A DNA stretch of 64,000 nt, taken from the NCBI RefSeq assembly GCF_014647915.1, contig NZ_BMQC01000005.1:124001-188000 (forward strand). The letters run 5' to 3'. The notes beneath the pieces are model-generated. The model searched no databases. It saw only the letters and a list, made by a program, of their open reading frames with translations, and was not told where the DNA came from. The position numbers were made by a program, and so were the translations under genes. This DNA comes from Pilimelia terevasa. Lineage in GTDB: Bacteria > Actinomycetota > Actinomycetes > Mycobacteriales > Micromonosporaceae. How positions within the stretch are numbered: position 1 is the stretch's first letter; every line of letters starts with the position of its first letter. Shown one piece after another: positions 54,142 through 63,337 of this stretch.

Positions 54142-56543
54142 GCGCGCCGCGGCGGCTCAGCGTGGTGGCCGGCGCCGCGACGCTGCTGGGCGCCGCGCCC
54201 CTGTGGAGCCTGTTCGCCACGCCGAGCTGGGCGTTCCACGCCCTGGTGGCCGTCGCCCTGACCGCCGCGGCGTCGGCCCTGGCCACCCGCCTCGGCGGGG
54301 CCTGGTGGCTGCGGGTACCGCTGCTGCTGGCCGGCCTGGCGGTGGCCCTGACGCTGCTGTTCCCCAGCGGCGGCGAACTGCTGCGCGTCCTGCCGACCGC
54401 CGACACGCTGCGCGGGTTCGCCGCGCTGGCCGCCGCCGTCCCCGAGGCGCTGCGCACCCACGCCATCGCCGTCCCCGACCTGCCGCCCCTGCTGCTGCTG
54501 AGCACGGCGGGCGTCGGCGCCACCGCCGTGCTCGTCGACCTGCTGGCCGTCGGCCTGCGCCGGCCCGCCCTGGCCGGGCTGCCGCTGCTCGTCGTGTACG
54601 CCGTCCCGGTGGCCATCCACGCCGACAGCGCGCCGAGGGCCCCCTTCGCGGTCGGGGCGCTGGGCTTCCTGTGGCTGCTGGTCGCCGACAACCTCAGTCG
54701 GGTCCGGGCGTTCGGGCGCCGGTTCCGCGGCGACGGCAGCAGCGTCGACGCCTGGGAGCCGTCGCCGCTGGGCGCCTCGGCCCGGCGGCTGGGCGTCGTC
54801 GGGGTGGCCGCGGCCGTCCTGGTGCCGCTGGCCGTCCCGGGCCTCAGCGTCGGCGTCCTGTCCCCGCGCGCGGCCGGGCCGGGCGCGGGGCGGGGCAGCG
54901 GCCGGGCCGTCGACCTGTTCGCCGACCTCAGCGGCCGGCTCAACCAGCCGCAGGTCGAGGAGCTGGCCCGGTTCCGCACCACCGACCCCGACCCCGGGTA
55001 CCTGCGCTTCGCGGTGGCCGACGCCCTCGACGAGCAGGGTTTCCGGGCCGCCGGGTGGTCCGGGCTGCCGATCGACCAGGCGACCCTGCCGGTCTCCCAC
55101 GGCGAGGAGCGGTACCGGGCGCAGGTCACCCTCAGCAAGCGTTTCTCGATGCGGATGCTGCCGGTCTACCAGGGGCTGGCCCGCACCGACCTCGACGGCG
55201 CGTGGCAGTACGACGCCGAGCGCGGGACCGTCTTCTCCACGGTCGCCTCCGGCGCGGGGCGACGGTACGAGTTCGGCTTCACCCGCGAGGCGCCCGAGGC
55301 CCGGCAGCTCCGCCGCGTCCCGCCGCTGGCGCCCGACGACCCGCTGCGGCGGTGGACCGAGGTGCCGCGCAACGACCGGGTCGCCCAACTCGTCGCCGAC
55401 CTCACCCGGGGCGCCCGCACCGACTACGACAAGGTCGACCGGCTCCGCCGGCACTTCGACCCGGCCAACGGGTACCGGTACGACCTGCGGACCGAGCCGG
55501 GCACGACCGGTGCGGCGATCACCGACTTCCTGGACCGCAAGGTCGGCTTCTGCCAGCAGTACGCGGCGGCGCTCGCCTGGCTGGCCCGCGCGGCCGGCGT
55601 CCCCGCGCGGGTGGCGATCGGCTTCACCCTCGGCAACGACAACCGCGACGGCGAGCGGATCCTGACCAACCGCAACCTGCACGCGTGGACCGAGATCTTC
55701 TTCCCGGACGCCGGGTGGCTGCCGTTCGACGCCACGCCCCCGGCCAGCATCGTGGGCGGCGTCAGCCCGCGGTACGCGCCCCGCGACGTGGACGTCTCGC
55801 CGACCCGGCCGGCCCCGGGCTCCGACTCCGGCGCCGGCCCGGCCGGCCCGGCGCCGACCGGCGCGCCGGACCGCCGGCCCGGCCGGGACATCGACGCGGG
55901 CGCGCCGGGCGCCGCCCCGGCCGCGGCCGGCGGGGACCGGCGGTCCTGGCTGTGGCTGCTGGCGCTGCCCCTGCTGGCGGTCGCGGCACTGCCCGCGCTG
56001 CGCCGCCGCCAGGTCCGCCGCCGCCGGGTGGCCGCCCCGCGCGCCGGCCGGGCCGGCGGCGCGGCCCGGCTCGGCGGTCGGCCGGCCTGGGAGCCCGAGG
56101 ACGGGTGGCGGGCGCGGGCGCACGCCGCCTGGGCGGAGCTGACCGACACGCTGGCCGACTACCGGGTGCCGGCCGGCGGCAACGACACCCCGCGGCAGCA
56201 GGCCGACCGGGTCGCCGTCGACCTGGCGCTGCCCGCGGCGGCGCGGGCGCAGGTGCGGGAGTTGGCGGCCGCGGAGGAGCGGGCGCGCTACGCCCGCACG
56301 GCCGGCGGCGCGGGCGACCCGGCCGCGGCGCTGCGCGCGGTCCGGCAGGCCTGCGCGGCGCGGGCGTCGCGGCTGGACCGGGTCGCGGCCGTCGTACTGC
56401 CCCGCTCGGTCCTGCGGCGGACCCGCGCGGCACTGGACGGGCGCGCCGCGCGGGCGCGGGAAGCGGTCGACCGGTGGCGCGGCGAGGGTGGCCGAGGCGG
56501 CGACCTGCGGCTGGGGGACGCCTCGGCGGCCCGGGACGGCTGA
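54138..56543 (+). CDS. TgpA-type membrane transglutaminase (DUF3488 + transglutaminase + DUF4129)
   Basis: An 801-residue membrane protein. Six or so N-terminal helices (DUF3488), then an extracytoplasmic transglutaminase-like domain with the triad in GFCQQYAAALAWLARAAGVPARVAIGF (Cys), NRNLHAWTEIFF (His) and LPFDATP (Asp). A Pro/Gly-rich linker, another helix (SWLWLLALPLLAVAALPAL) and a cytoplasmic tail (DUF4129-like) follow. GTG 54138 overlaps the DUF58 stop by 4 bases. Possibly a peptidase or cross-linking enzyme at the cell surface. Confidence 0.9.
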   Translation: MSAPRRLSVVAGAATLLGAAPLWSLFATPSWAFHALVAVALTAAASALATRLGGAWWLRVPLLLAGLAVALTLLFPSGGELLRVLPTADTLRGFAALAAAVPEALRTHAIAVPDLPPLLLLSTAGVGATAVLVDLLAVGLRRPALAGLPLLVVYAVPVAIHADSAPRAPFAVGALGFLWLLVADNLSRVRAFGRRFRGDGSSVDAWEPSPLGASARRLGVVGVAAAVLVPLAVPGLSVGVLSPRAAGPGAGRGSGRAVDLFADLSGRLNQPQVEELARFRTTDPDPGYLRFAVADALDEQGFRAAGWSGLPIDQATLPVSHGEERYRAQVTLSKRFSMRMLPVYQGLARTDLDGAWQYDAERGTVFSTVASGAGRRYEFGFTREAPEARQLRRVPPLAPDDPLRRWTEVPRNDRVAQLVADLTRGARTDYDKVDRLRRHFDPANGYRYDLRTEPGTTGAAITDFLDRKVGFCQQYAAALAWLARAAGVPARVAIGFTLGNDNRDGERILTNRNLHAWTEIFFPDAGWLPFDATPPASIVGGVSPRYAPRDVDVSPTRPAPGSDSGAGPAGPAPTGAPDRRPGRDIDAGAPGAAPAAAGGDRRSWLWLLALPLLAVAALPALRRRQVRRRRVAAPRAGRAGGAARLGGRPAWEPEDGWRARAHAAWAELTDTLADYRVPAGGNDTPRQQADRVAVDLALPAAARAQVRELAAAEERARYARTAGGAGDPAAALRAVRQACAARASRLDRVAAVVLPRSVLRRTRAALDGRAARAREAVDRWRGEGGRGGDLRLGDASAARDG

Positions 56544-56591
56544 CGCCCGCCGCGGGCGGTACCCGGGGCTTTCGGAGCGCCGCTCAGGAGG

Positions 56592-56975
56592 TCAGCGGTG
56601 GCTCTCGGGGCGACCGCGCCAGCGTGCCTCCAGGCGGTCCACCAACGTGGCGCGGCGGGCGGGGCGCGGGGCGGCGGCGGTGCCGCCGACGACGCGGAGC
56701 TGGGGGGTCTGGCCGCGGCGGTAGGAGTGCGTGGCCAGCGCGGCGGCGGCGAGCATGACCACGAAGCCGGCGACGCCGACCAGCATGCTCTTGATGGCGG
56801 TGCCGTAGACCACGAGGCCGAGACCGGCGAGGACCACGAGCACCGCGATGACCACGCGCCGCCGTGCGTGCAGGCGCGGGTCGTTGGCCCGCACCGCCGA
56901 GGCGAACTTGGGGTCGTCGGCGAGCGAGCGTTCGATCTGCTCGAACAGGCGCTGTTCGTGCTCCGAAAGCGGCAC
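56592..56975 (-). CDS. DUF3040 membrane protein
   Basis: A 127-residue protein beginning MPLSEHEQRLFEQIERSLADDPKFASAV, the DUF3040 signature, followed by RRRVVIAVLVVLAGLGLVVYG and a second helix. The tail is basic and short. GTG 56975 has AGGAG 5 bases upstream, so the longer frame is not used. Found beside dinB and the dcw cluster in many actinobacteria; function unknown. It converges on the transglutaminase gene. Confidence 0.9.
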   Translation of the reverse strand: MPLSEHEQRLFEQIERSLADDPKFASAVRANDPRLHARRRVVIAVLVVLAGLGLVVYGTAIKSMLVGVAGFVVMLAAAALATHSYRRGQTPQLRVVGGTAAAPRPARRATLVDRLEARWRGRPESHR

Positions 56976-57136
56976 GGCACTCCTCTCCCGCCCAGGACCG
57001 GGGGAACCGGCGTGGATAACCGGCGACCAGGTCACCGCACCGGTACCGACAGGCTCCGCGAGGTGCGTGGCCGAGGGCCCGCCCGCACGGAGTCACTACC
57101 GGCAGTCGATCCGACACCGCACCGCCTGACACCAGT

Positions 57137-58411
57137 CTACGAGGGGGATGACCGGTCGGAAAGCGGGACGACCGACGGGGAGTACGGATTTTCGGCCGAG
57201 GTTTCACCGCCCCGCGGCAGCAGACTGGCCGGACTCACTACAGAACGCCCGAAACGGGCAGAGACGGCGTCGGCTGCCCGTTCGGCCTCCGCCCACCCGT
57301 GGACCGCGGCGCCCAGCTCCGGCTGGCGGGCGGCGTCGGCGGCCGTGACCAGGCCCTCCACCCGTACGCCGAGCAGCCGGACCCGGTGCACGGGCGGCCG
57401 GCCGCCGGCCCGCAGCGCGCCCCACAGGTCCACGGCCGCGGTGTAGATCTCCCGGCCGACGTCCGTCGGGTACGGCAGGGTCCGCGAGCGGCTCAGGGTG
57501 GTGAAGTCCGGCAGCCGGACCTTGATCGCCACGGTGCGGCCGGCGTGGCCGCCCGCGCGCAGCCGCTCGCCCACCCGCCGGGCCAGGTCTAGCAGGACGC
57601 GGTGGACCGCCGCGTCGCCCCCGATGTCGGTGTCGAACGTCGTCTCGGCGCTGACGGAGCGCCCGGCGCGCTCGGGGGTCACCGGCCGCGGGTCCCGGCC
57701 GCGGGCCAGCTCCGCCAGGTGCGCGGCGGCCGCCCTGCCGACCGCCTGGCGCAGCAGCGCCGGGGGCGCGGCGGCCAGGTCGCCGACGCGGTGCAGGCCG
57801 TGCCGGCGCAGGGCCTGCGCCGCCCGCTCCCCGACCCCCCACAGCGCGCGGACCGGCAGCGGGTGCAGGAAGTCCAGGACGCGGCCGGCGGGGACGACCA
57901 GCACGCCGTCGGGCTTCGCCCGGGCGGAGGCGACCTTGGCGACGAACTTGGTCGGTGCCACGCCGACCGAGCAGGTCAGCCCCAGCTCGTCGGCGACCCG
58001 GGCCCGGATGTCGGCGGCGATCCGCGCCGGTTCGCCGAACAGCCGGACCGCGCCGCGGACGTCGAGGAAGGCCTCGTCCAGCGACAGCGGCTCGACCAGT
58101 GGAGTCACCGCGCGGAAGATCTCCATGACGGCGTGCGAGGCGGCCCGGTACGCGGCGTAGTCCGGCGGTACGCAGACGAGCGGGGCGCACCGCCGCCGGG
58201 CCTCGCCGACGGGCATCGCGCTGCGGACGCCGAACCGCCGCGCCGGGTAGCTGGCGGAGGCCACGACGCCGCGCGGCCCCAGCCCGCCGACGATCACGGG
58301 GCGCCCGCGCAGTTCGGGGCGCCGCCGCACCTCGACGGCGGCGAAGAACGCGTCCATGTCGACGTGCAGGACGCCGCACCGGGCGGCACCCGACTCCGAC
58401 TCCACGACCAC
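57137..58411 (-). CDS. dinB: Y-family DNA polymerase IV (DinB)
   Basis: A 424-residue translesion polymerase. Catalytic motifs: VLHVDMDAFFAAVEVRRRPEL, SYPARRFGVRSAM, SLDEAFLDV and GVAPTKFVAKVASARAKPDG; a helix-hairpin region LWGVGERAAQALRRHGL and the little-finger domain (RSVSAETTFDTDI ... GRTVAIKVRLPDF). The C-terminus lacks a clear QLxLF beta-clamp motif. GTG 58411 follows a TAGGGT box after 6 bases, so the mRNA may be leaderless. No LexA box was seen. A second mutagenic set (dnaE2, imuB) lies nearby. Confidence 0.93.
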   Translation of the reverse strand: MVVESESGAARCGVLHVDMDAFFAAVEVRRRPELRGRPVIVGGLGPRGVVASASYPARRFGVRSAMPVGEARRRCAPLVCVPPDYAAYRAASHAVMEIFRAVTPLVEPLSLDEAFLDVRGAVRLFGEPARIAADIRARVADELGLTCSVGVAPTKFVAKVASARAKPDGVLVVPAGRVLDFLHPLPVRALWGVGERAAQALRRHGLHRVGDLAAAPPALLRQAVGRAAAAHLAELARGRDPRPVTPERAGRSVSAETTFDTDIGGDAAVHRVLLDLARRVGERLRAGGHAGRTVAIKVRLPDFTTLSRSRTLPYPTDVGREIYTAAVDLWGALRAGGRPPVHRVRLLGVRVEGLVTAADAARQPELGAAVHGWAEAERAADAVSARFGRSVVSPASLLPRGGETSAENPYSPSVVPLSDRSSPS

Positions 58412-58417
58412 GCCCGC

Positions 58418-58423
58418 ACCCTA
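58418..58423 (-). promoter_or_regulatory. -10 box (TAGGGT) for dinB
   Basis: TAGGGT on the minus strand is 6 bases before GTG 58411, the spacing expected for a leaderless transcript. No good -35. Confidence 0.35.
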
Positions 58424-58481
58424 GCCGGACTCTCCGACATCCTGGGGCGCGCCGCGGTGGCCGCCGCGTGGTGGCCGCAGG

Positions 58482-59201
58482 TCAGGCGGGCTTGCGGGCG
58501 AGCAGGTGGAGCTGGGCGGCGACGTCGCGGAAGGGCGCCTGCGCGGACAGGCGCAGCTCCAGCTCGTCCAGGCTCTGCTGGTCGGCCTCGGCCAGCGCCG
58601 CCGGGATCAGGTCGCCCAGCACCCGCACCCCGTGCGTGTGCTCCACCGCCAGCCCGGCCGCCGCCAGCAGCGCCTGCGCGCCCGCGGCGTCGAAGCGCCG
58701 GGGGCGGGCCGACCCGCCGGTGTCCGCGGCGAGCGCGGCCGCCTCGGCGAAGTGGCCGGCGAGCGCCCGGCTCAGCACCGCCCCCGCCCGCCCGGCGACG
58801 AGTACGCTGGCCGCCCCGCCGGGGCGCAGCGCCGCCGCGATCGCGGCGGCGACCGCGGCGGCGTCGTCCACGACCTCCAGCACGGCGTGGCACAGCACCA
58901 GGTCGACCGAGCCGGGCGCGGCGACGGAGGCGATCTCGTCGGCGTCGGCCTGGCGGGCCTCGATGCGGTCGCCGACGCCCCGGTCGGCCGCGCGGCGGCG
59001 CAGCGCGGCCAGCGCGTCCGGGCTGGCGTCGATGACGGTGACCTCGTGGCCGCCCTCGGCGAGCGGGACCGCGAACCCGCCGGTGCCGCCGCCGACGTCG
59101 AGCACCCGCAGCCGGCGCCCGACGTACCGGTCGACCTCCGCGCGCAGGACCGCCCAGATCGCGGCGGTGTGCGGGGCCTGCCTGCTGGCTCTGCTGTCCA
59201 C
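58482..59201 (-). CDS. Class I SAM-dependent methyltransferase
   Basis: A 239-residue methyltransferase. SAM-binding motif RVLDVGGGTGGFAVPLAEGG, acidic end of strand 2 (VTVIDASPDAL), ARQADADEI and VDLVLCHAVLEVVDD (motif IV region). Substrate unknown; the overall layout resembles small-molecule or quinone methyltransferases of the Ubi/Coq type, but so do many others. GTG 59201 is favoured by length and conservation start; no strong ribosome site. Same strand as dinB, 70 bases upstream of it. Confidence 0.8.
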   Translation of the reverse strand: MDSRASRQAPHTAAIWAVLRAEVDRYVGRRLRVLDVGGGTGGFAVPLAEGGHEVTVIDASPDALAALRRRAADRGVGDRIEARQADADEIASVAAPGSVDLVLCHAVLEVVDDAAAVAAAIAAALRPGGAASVLVAGRAGAVLSRALAGHFAEAAALAADTGGSARPRRFDAAGAQALLAAAGLAVEHTHGVRVLGDLIPAALAEADQQSLDELELRLSAQAPFRDVAAQLHLLARKPA

Positions 59202-59314
59202 CCCCGCGAGCGTAGTGCAGCCCACCGGCGCCGCCGCGCTCGTCCCGCGCCGCGGGACCCGCCGATCCGCGGCCGCCCGCGCGAAACTGGCGGTCGTCGC
59301 CCAAAAGCGACAGC

Positions 59315-59320
59315 TACACT
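59315..59320 (+). promoter_or_regulatory. -10 box (TACACT) for the secreted orphan gene
   Basis: TACACT fits TANNNT and lies about 49 bases before GTG 59369. No convincing -35. Confidence 0.35.
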
Positions 59321-59368
59321 CGCCACCTGACATCGCCCGCAGGGGCGGACATCGAGGAGGGAACCTTC

Positions 59369-59947
59369 GTGCGTACCCGCCCGGCGGCCGGTGTGTCGGC
59401 AGTGCTTCTCCTGTTCTCGCTGCTCGTCGTCGCCGCGCCCGCCGCCGCCTCCGACGGCGGCTGCCGACCGGGCGAGGGCAACTCCGGCCGGATCACCGGG
59501 ATCGGGAGCCGGGTCCTGGACTCAGGCGCCGAGGTGCTCGCGGTGGCGGGCTGGGTGCGGTACTGCCACCCCTCGGCGGAGCACTCCGCCGTGGCGCGGA
59601 CGGCGTTCGCCACCCACGGTTTCCGGGACGGGCGATGGACGGGCGCCTCCCACAAGGCACAAGGGCCCTGGTACCCGGTCGAGGAGCAGTTCGTCCGCCG
59701 CTTCAGCCGGGCCGTCGGGACGATGTCCAACCCGGTCACCCCGATGGGTGGGCGCCTGCACTGCCTGTACGCGAACTTCGTGGCCCTGGACTGCTGGGCG
59801 ATCGAGGTGCGCCAGCTTCCCGTAGCCGGCCCCGACGGGTGGCCGCGCCACTCGCTGAAGGTGTTCGGCCGCGTCCCTGTCGTCGTCGCGCTGACCAAGC
59901 CGGGCACCGACAGTCCGGGCGACTCCTTCTGCGGTACCTGCTGGTAG
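59369..59947 (+). CDS. Secreted six-cysteine protein of unknown function
   Basis: A 192-residue protein with a clear signal peptide (residues 1-27, LLLFSLLVVAAPAAAS). The mature part has six Cys (GC, YCH, HCL, DCW and the terminal FCGTCW), likely three disulfides, and Trp/Tyr/His-rich segments such as GWVRYCHPSAEHS and QGPWYPVEEQFVRRF. I recognise no family. GTG 59369 has GGAGGG 7 bases upstream. Its stop directly abuts the dnaE2 stop on the other strand. Confidence 0.78.
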   Translation: MRTRPAAGVSAVLLLFSLLVVAAPAAASDGGCRPGEGNSGRITGIGSRVLDSGAEVLAVAGWVRYCHPSAEHSAVARTAFATHGFRDGRWTGASHKAQGPWYPVEEQFVRRFSRAVGTMSNPVTPMGGRLHCLYANFVALDCWAIEVRQLPVAGPDGWPRHSLKVFGRVPVVVALTKPGTDSPGDSFCGTCW

Positions 59948-62900
59948 TCAGCGGAAGTCGCGCGACGGCCGCGACGCGGGCGGCGTCACCGCCGCCAGGT
60001 GCTCCGCCACCAGGTTGACCACTGCACCCACGCGCTCCAGCCGCCCGCGCACGAGCAGCCCCGGGCTCGCCCCGGCCACTTTCCGGTACCGCCGCCACAG
60101 GCCGGGCGCGCACACCACGTTGAGCATCCCCGTCTCGTCCTCCAGGTTGACGAAGGTGATCCCGCCCGCGGTGGCCGGCCGCTGCCGGTGGGTGACCACG
60201 CCCCCGACCCGCACCCGCTCCCCGTGGCGGTACCGGGCCAGCGCGCCGACCGGGACGGCCCCGGCGGCGGCGAGGCTCTCCCGCAGGAACGCCACCGGGT
60301 GCGTGTCCGGCGCCAGCCCGGTGGCCCACACGTCGGCGACCAGCGTGTCCAGCGCGGACATGCCCGGCAGCGGCGGCGGGGCGGGGGTGGCCAGGTCCAG
60401 CCGGTCGGGGCGGGCCTGGGCGGCGGCGCCGGCCTGCCACAGCGCCTCCCGCCGGGACAGCCCGAAGCCGCGGAACGCGCCCGCCGTGGCCAGCGCCTCC
60501 AGGGCCGCCGCCGGGGCGCCGGTGCGGCGGGCGACGTCGGCGATGCCGGCGTACGGGCCGTCCGCCGCGCGGGCGCCCTCGATCGCGGCGGCCAGGTCGG
60601 CGCCGACGCCGCGGACCGCGGCGAGCCCCAGCCGCAGCACCGGACCGCCCACGCCCCACTGCGGGGGAAGCTCGTCCGGCAGGGCCGCCGTCCGGGTGCC
60701 CGGCTCCAGGCCGGCCCGGGCACCGCTGGCGTTGATCTCCGCCCGGCGCACCCGGACGCCGTGCCGGCGGGCGTCGTCCACGAGGGACTGCGGGGCGTAG
60801 AAGCCCATCGGCTGGTTGTTCAGCAGGGCGGCGCAGAACGCCGCCGGATGGTACCGCTTGAGCCACGCGCTGGCGTAGACCAGGAACGCGAAGCTCAGCG
60901 CGTGGCTCTCCGGGAAGCCGAAGTTCGCGAAGGCCACCAGCTTGTGGAAGATGTCGTCGCGGATGTGCGCCGGGACGCCCCGGTCGGCCATCCCGGTGTA
61001 CAGCCGTTCCCGCAGCTCCCCCATCTTCTCCGCCGACCGCTTGGCGCCCATCGCCCGGCGCAACTGGTCGGCCCCGGCCGGGTCGAAGCCGGCCGCGTCG
61101 ATGGCGAGCTGCATCATCTGCTCCTGGAACAGCGGCACGCCGTAGGTGCGGGCCAGCGCGTTCTCCATCGTCTTGTGGGGGATCTCCCACTCCTCGCCGT
61201 TGCGGCGCCGGATGTAGGGGTGCACCGACCCGCCCTGGATCGGCCCGGGCCGGATGAGGGCGACCTCGACCACCAGGTCGTAGAACACCCGGGGCCGCAG
61301 CCGCGGCAGGGTCGCCAGTTGCGCCCGGCTCTCCACCTGGAACACCCCGACCGCGTCGGCCCGGCAGAGCATCTCGTAGACCTCGGGGTCCTCGGGCCGG
61401 AGGTCGCCGAGATCGAGGTCGCCGCCGATCATGTCGTACGCCTCGCGCAGCGCGCCGAGCATCCCCAGCCCGAGCAGGTCGAACTTGATCAGTCCGGCGG
61501 CGGCGCAGTCGTCCTTGTCCCACTGGAGCACGGTGCGGCCGGGTGTCCGCGCCCACTCCACCGGGCAGACCTCGATCACCGGCCGGTCGCAGATGACCAT
61601 CCCGCCAGAGTGGATGCCCAGGTGCCGGGGGGCCGCCTGGAGCTGGGTGGCGTACGCGAGCACGGGCTCCGGAACGCCCGTCACGTCGGCGGGGTCGATG
61701 TGGTGCCAGCGGTCGATCTGCTTGCTCCAGGCGTCCTGCTGGCCGGGCGAATAGCCGAACGCGCGGGCGACGTCCCGGACGGCGGAGCGCGGCCGGTACG
61801 AGATCACGTTGGCCACCTGGGCGGTGTGGTGCCGGCCGTACGTGGCGTAGACGTGCGCGATGACCTCCTCCCGGCGGCCGGACTCGATGTCGATGTCGAT
61901 GTCCGGCGGCTCCTTGCGGGCCGAGGACAGGAACCGCTCGAACAGCAGGTGGTGGTCCGCCGCGTCCACGTTGGTGATTCCCAGTGCGTAGCAGACGACG
62001 GAGTTGGCCGCCGATCCGCGCCCCTGGCAGAGGATCCCCTCCTTCCGGCAGAACGCGACGATGTCGTGGACGATCAGGAAGTACCCCGGGTACCCCAGCT
62101 CCTCGATGACGCCCAGCTCCCGCGCCAGCAGCGCGTGCGGCACCGGCCGGTCCCGGTACCGGCGGGCGGCGCCGTCGCGGACCAGCGCGCGCAGCCAGCT
62201 CGCCTCGGTGTGCCCGTCGGGCACCTCGCGGTCGGGCAGCGCCGGCGCCACCAGGTCCAGGTCGAAGGCCAGCTCGGCGCCCAGCGCGGCCGCCTGCGGC
62301 ACGGCGTCCGGAAACGCCGCGAACCGCCGGGCCATCTCCGCCCCGCTGCGCAGGTGGGCGGTACCGGCGGCGGGCAGCCAGCCGTCCACCTCGTCCAGGC
62401 CGCGCCGGGCGCGGACCGCCGCCACGACCGCGGCCAGCCGGCGCCCGGCGGGGGTGGCGTAGTGGACGTTGCCGCTGGCGACCAGCCGCAGGCCCCGCCC
62501 GGCGGCCAGCGCGGCCAGCACGTCGTGCCGCTCGTCGTCGGCCGGGTCGCCGTGGTGGGTGAGCTCCACGGCGACGCCCTCGCGCCCGAACAGCCGGACC
62601 AGGGTGTCCAGTTCCCGCGCGGCGGCGGCCGGGCCGCCCGTGCGCAGGGCCGCCGCCACGTGGCCCTTGCGACAGCCGGTCAGCACCACGACGTGGTCGC
62701 GCAGGGCGTCGGCGACCTCCGCCAGCGGCGGGTACGCCGGCCTCCCCTTCTCGCCGCCGGCCAGGTGCGCCAGGGAGATCGTCCGGGCCAGGCGGGCGTA
62801 CCCCCGCGGCCCGCGGGCCAGCGCCAGCAGGTGCCGGCCGGGCGGGTCGGCCGACCCGGCGCGGGGGGCCCGCAGGTCGAGGGAGAGCTCGCTGCCGAAG

Positions 62901-63250
62901 ACCGTGGGCAGGCCGATCCGGCGGGCGGCCCCGCTGAACCGGACCACCCCGTAGAAGCCGTCGTGGTCGGTGACGGCCAGCGCCGTCAGGCCGAGCCGCG
63001 CCGCCTCGGCGGCCAGCTCCTCCGGGTCGCTGGCGCCGTCCAGGAAGCTGAAGTTGCTGTGCGCGTGCAGCTCGGCGTACGCGGGCGCGGCGGGCTGGTA
63101 CTCCTGGTCGGGCGGCGGCGCGTAGGGCGGGCGGCGGCGGGAGAACCCGGGGCCGTCCCCGCCGTCGGCTTCGGCGAGCGGGTCCGCGACCCGCCCGTCG
63201 AGCCGGTCGGCGAGTTCGCCCCACGCCGTCGGCGGGTTGTTCCACCCCAC
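59948..63250 (-). CDS. dnaE2: Error-prone DNA polymerase DnaE2 (ImuC)
   Basis: A 1100-residue alpha-subunit homologue for damage-induced mutagenesis. PHP domain (YAELHAHSNFSFLDGASDPEEL, VTDHDGFYG), palm with PPDIDIDIESGRREEVIAHVY, CQGRGSAANSVVCYALGI, PLFQEQMMQLAIDAAGFDPAGADQLRRAMGAKRS, and a C-terminal OB fold (RVRVGGVVTHRQRP, INFVNLEDETG-like ITFVNLEDETGMLNVV). Shorter than DnaE1 here. It works with ImuA' and ImuB; imuB is just upstream. GTG 63250 has AGGAGG 8 bases before it. The gap carries 10-bp tandem repeats. Confidence 0.95.
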   Translation of the reverse strand: MGWNNPPTAWGELADRLDGRVADPLAEADGGDGPGFSRRRPPYAPPPDQEYQPAAPAYAELHAHSNFSFLDGASDPEELAAEAARLGLTALAVTDHDGFYGVVRFSGAARRIGLPTVFGSELSLDLRAPRAGSADPPGRHLLALARGPRGYARLARTISLAHLAGGEKGRPAYPPLAEVADALRDHVVVLTGCRKGHVAAALRTGGPAAAARELDTLVRLFGREGVAVELTHHGDPADDERHDVLAALAAGRGLRLVASGNVHYATPAGRRLAAVVAAVRARRGLDEVDGWLPAAGTAHLRSGAEMARRFAAFPDAVPQAAALGAELAFDLDLVAPALPDREVPDGHTEASWLRALVRDGAARRYRDRPVPHALLARELGVIEELGYPGYFLIVHDIVAFCRKEGILCQGRGSAANSVVCYALGITNVDAADHHLLFERFLSSARKEPPDIDIDIESGRREEVIAHVYATYGRHHTAQVANVISYRPRSAVRDVARAFGYSPGQQDAWSKQIDRWHHIDPADVTGVPEPVLAYATQLQAAPRHLGIHSGGMVICDRPVIEVCPVEWARTPGRTVLQWDKDDCAAAGLIKFDLLGLGMLGALREAYDMIGGDLDLGDLRPEDPEVYEMLCRADAVGVFQVESRAQLATLPRLRPRVFYDLVVEVALIRPGPIQGGSVHPYIRRRNGEEWEIPHKTMENALARTYGVPLFQEQMMQLAIDAAGFDPAGADQLRRAMGAKRSAEKMGELRERLYTGMADRGVPAHIRDDIFHKLVAFANFGFPESHALSFAFLVYASAWLKRYHPAAFCAALLNNQPMGFYAPQSLVDDARRHGVRVRRAEINASGARAGLEPGTRTAALPDELPPQWGVGGPVLRLGLAAVRGVGADLAAAIEGARAADGPYAGIADVARRTGAPAAALEALATAGAFRGFGLSRREALWQAGAAAQARPDRLDLATPAPPPLPGMSALDTLVADVWATGLAPDTHPVAFLRESLAAAGAVPVGALARYRHGERVRVGGVVTHRQRPATAGGITFVNLEDETGMLNVVCAPGLWRRYRKVAGASPGLLVRGRLERVGAVVNLVAEHLAAVTPPASRPSRDFR

Positions 63251-63300
63251 TGTCGTGCCTCCTGTCGCTTCCTGGTGCTTCCTGTCGCTTTCCGTCGTCC
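63251..63300. repeat. 10-bp tandem repeats in the imuB-dnaE2 gap
   Basis: Five consecutive 10-base units: 63261-63270 and 63281-63290 are identical (CCTGTCGCTT), 63271-63280 differs at two bases, and the flanking units 63251-63260 and 63291-63300 are more degenerate. On the minus strand each unit offers an AGGAAG/AGGAGG-like element before dnaE2. Confidence 0.6.
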
Positions 63301-63337
63301 CTCGTGCGGCGGCGTGCTGGTCGGTGGGGGCGCCCGG

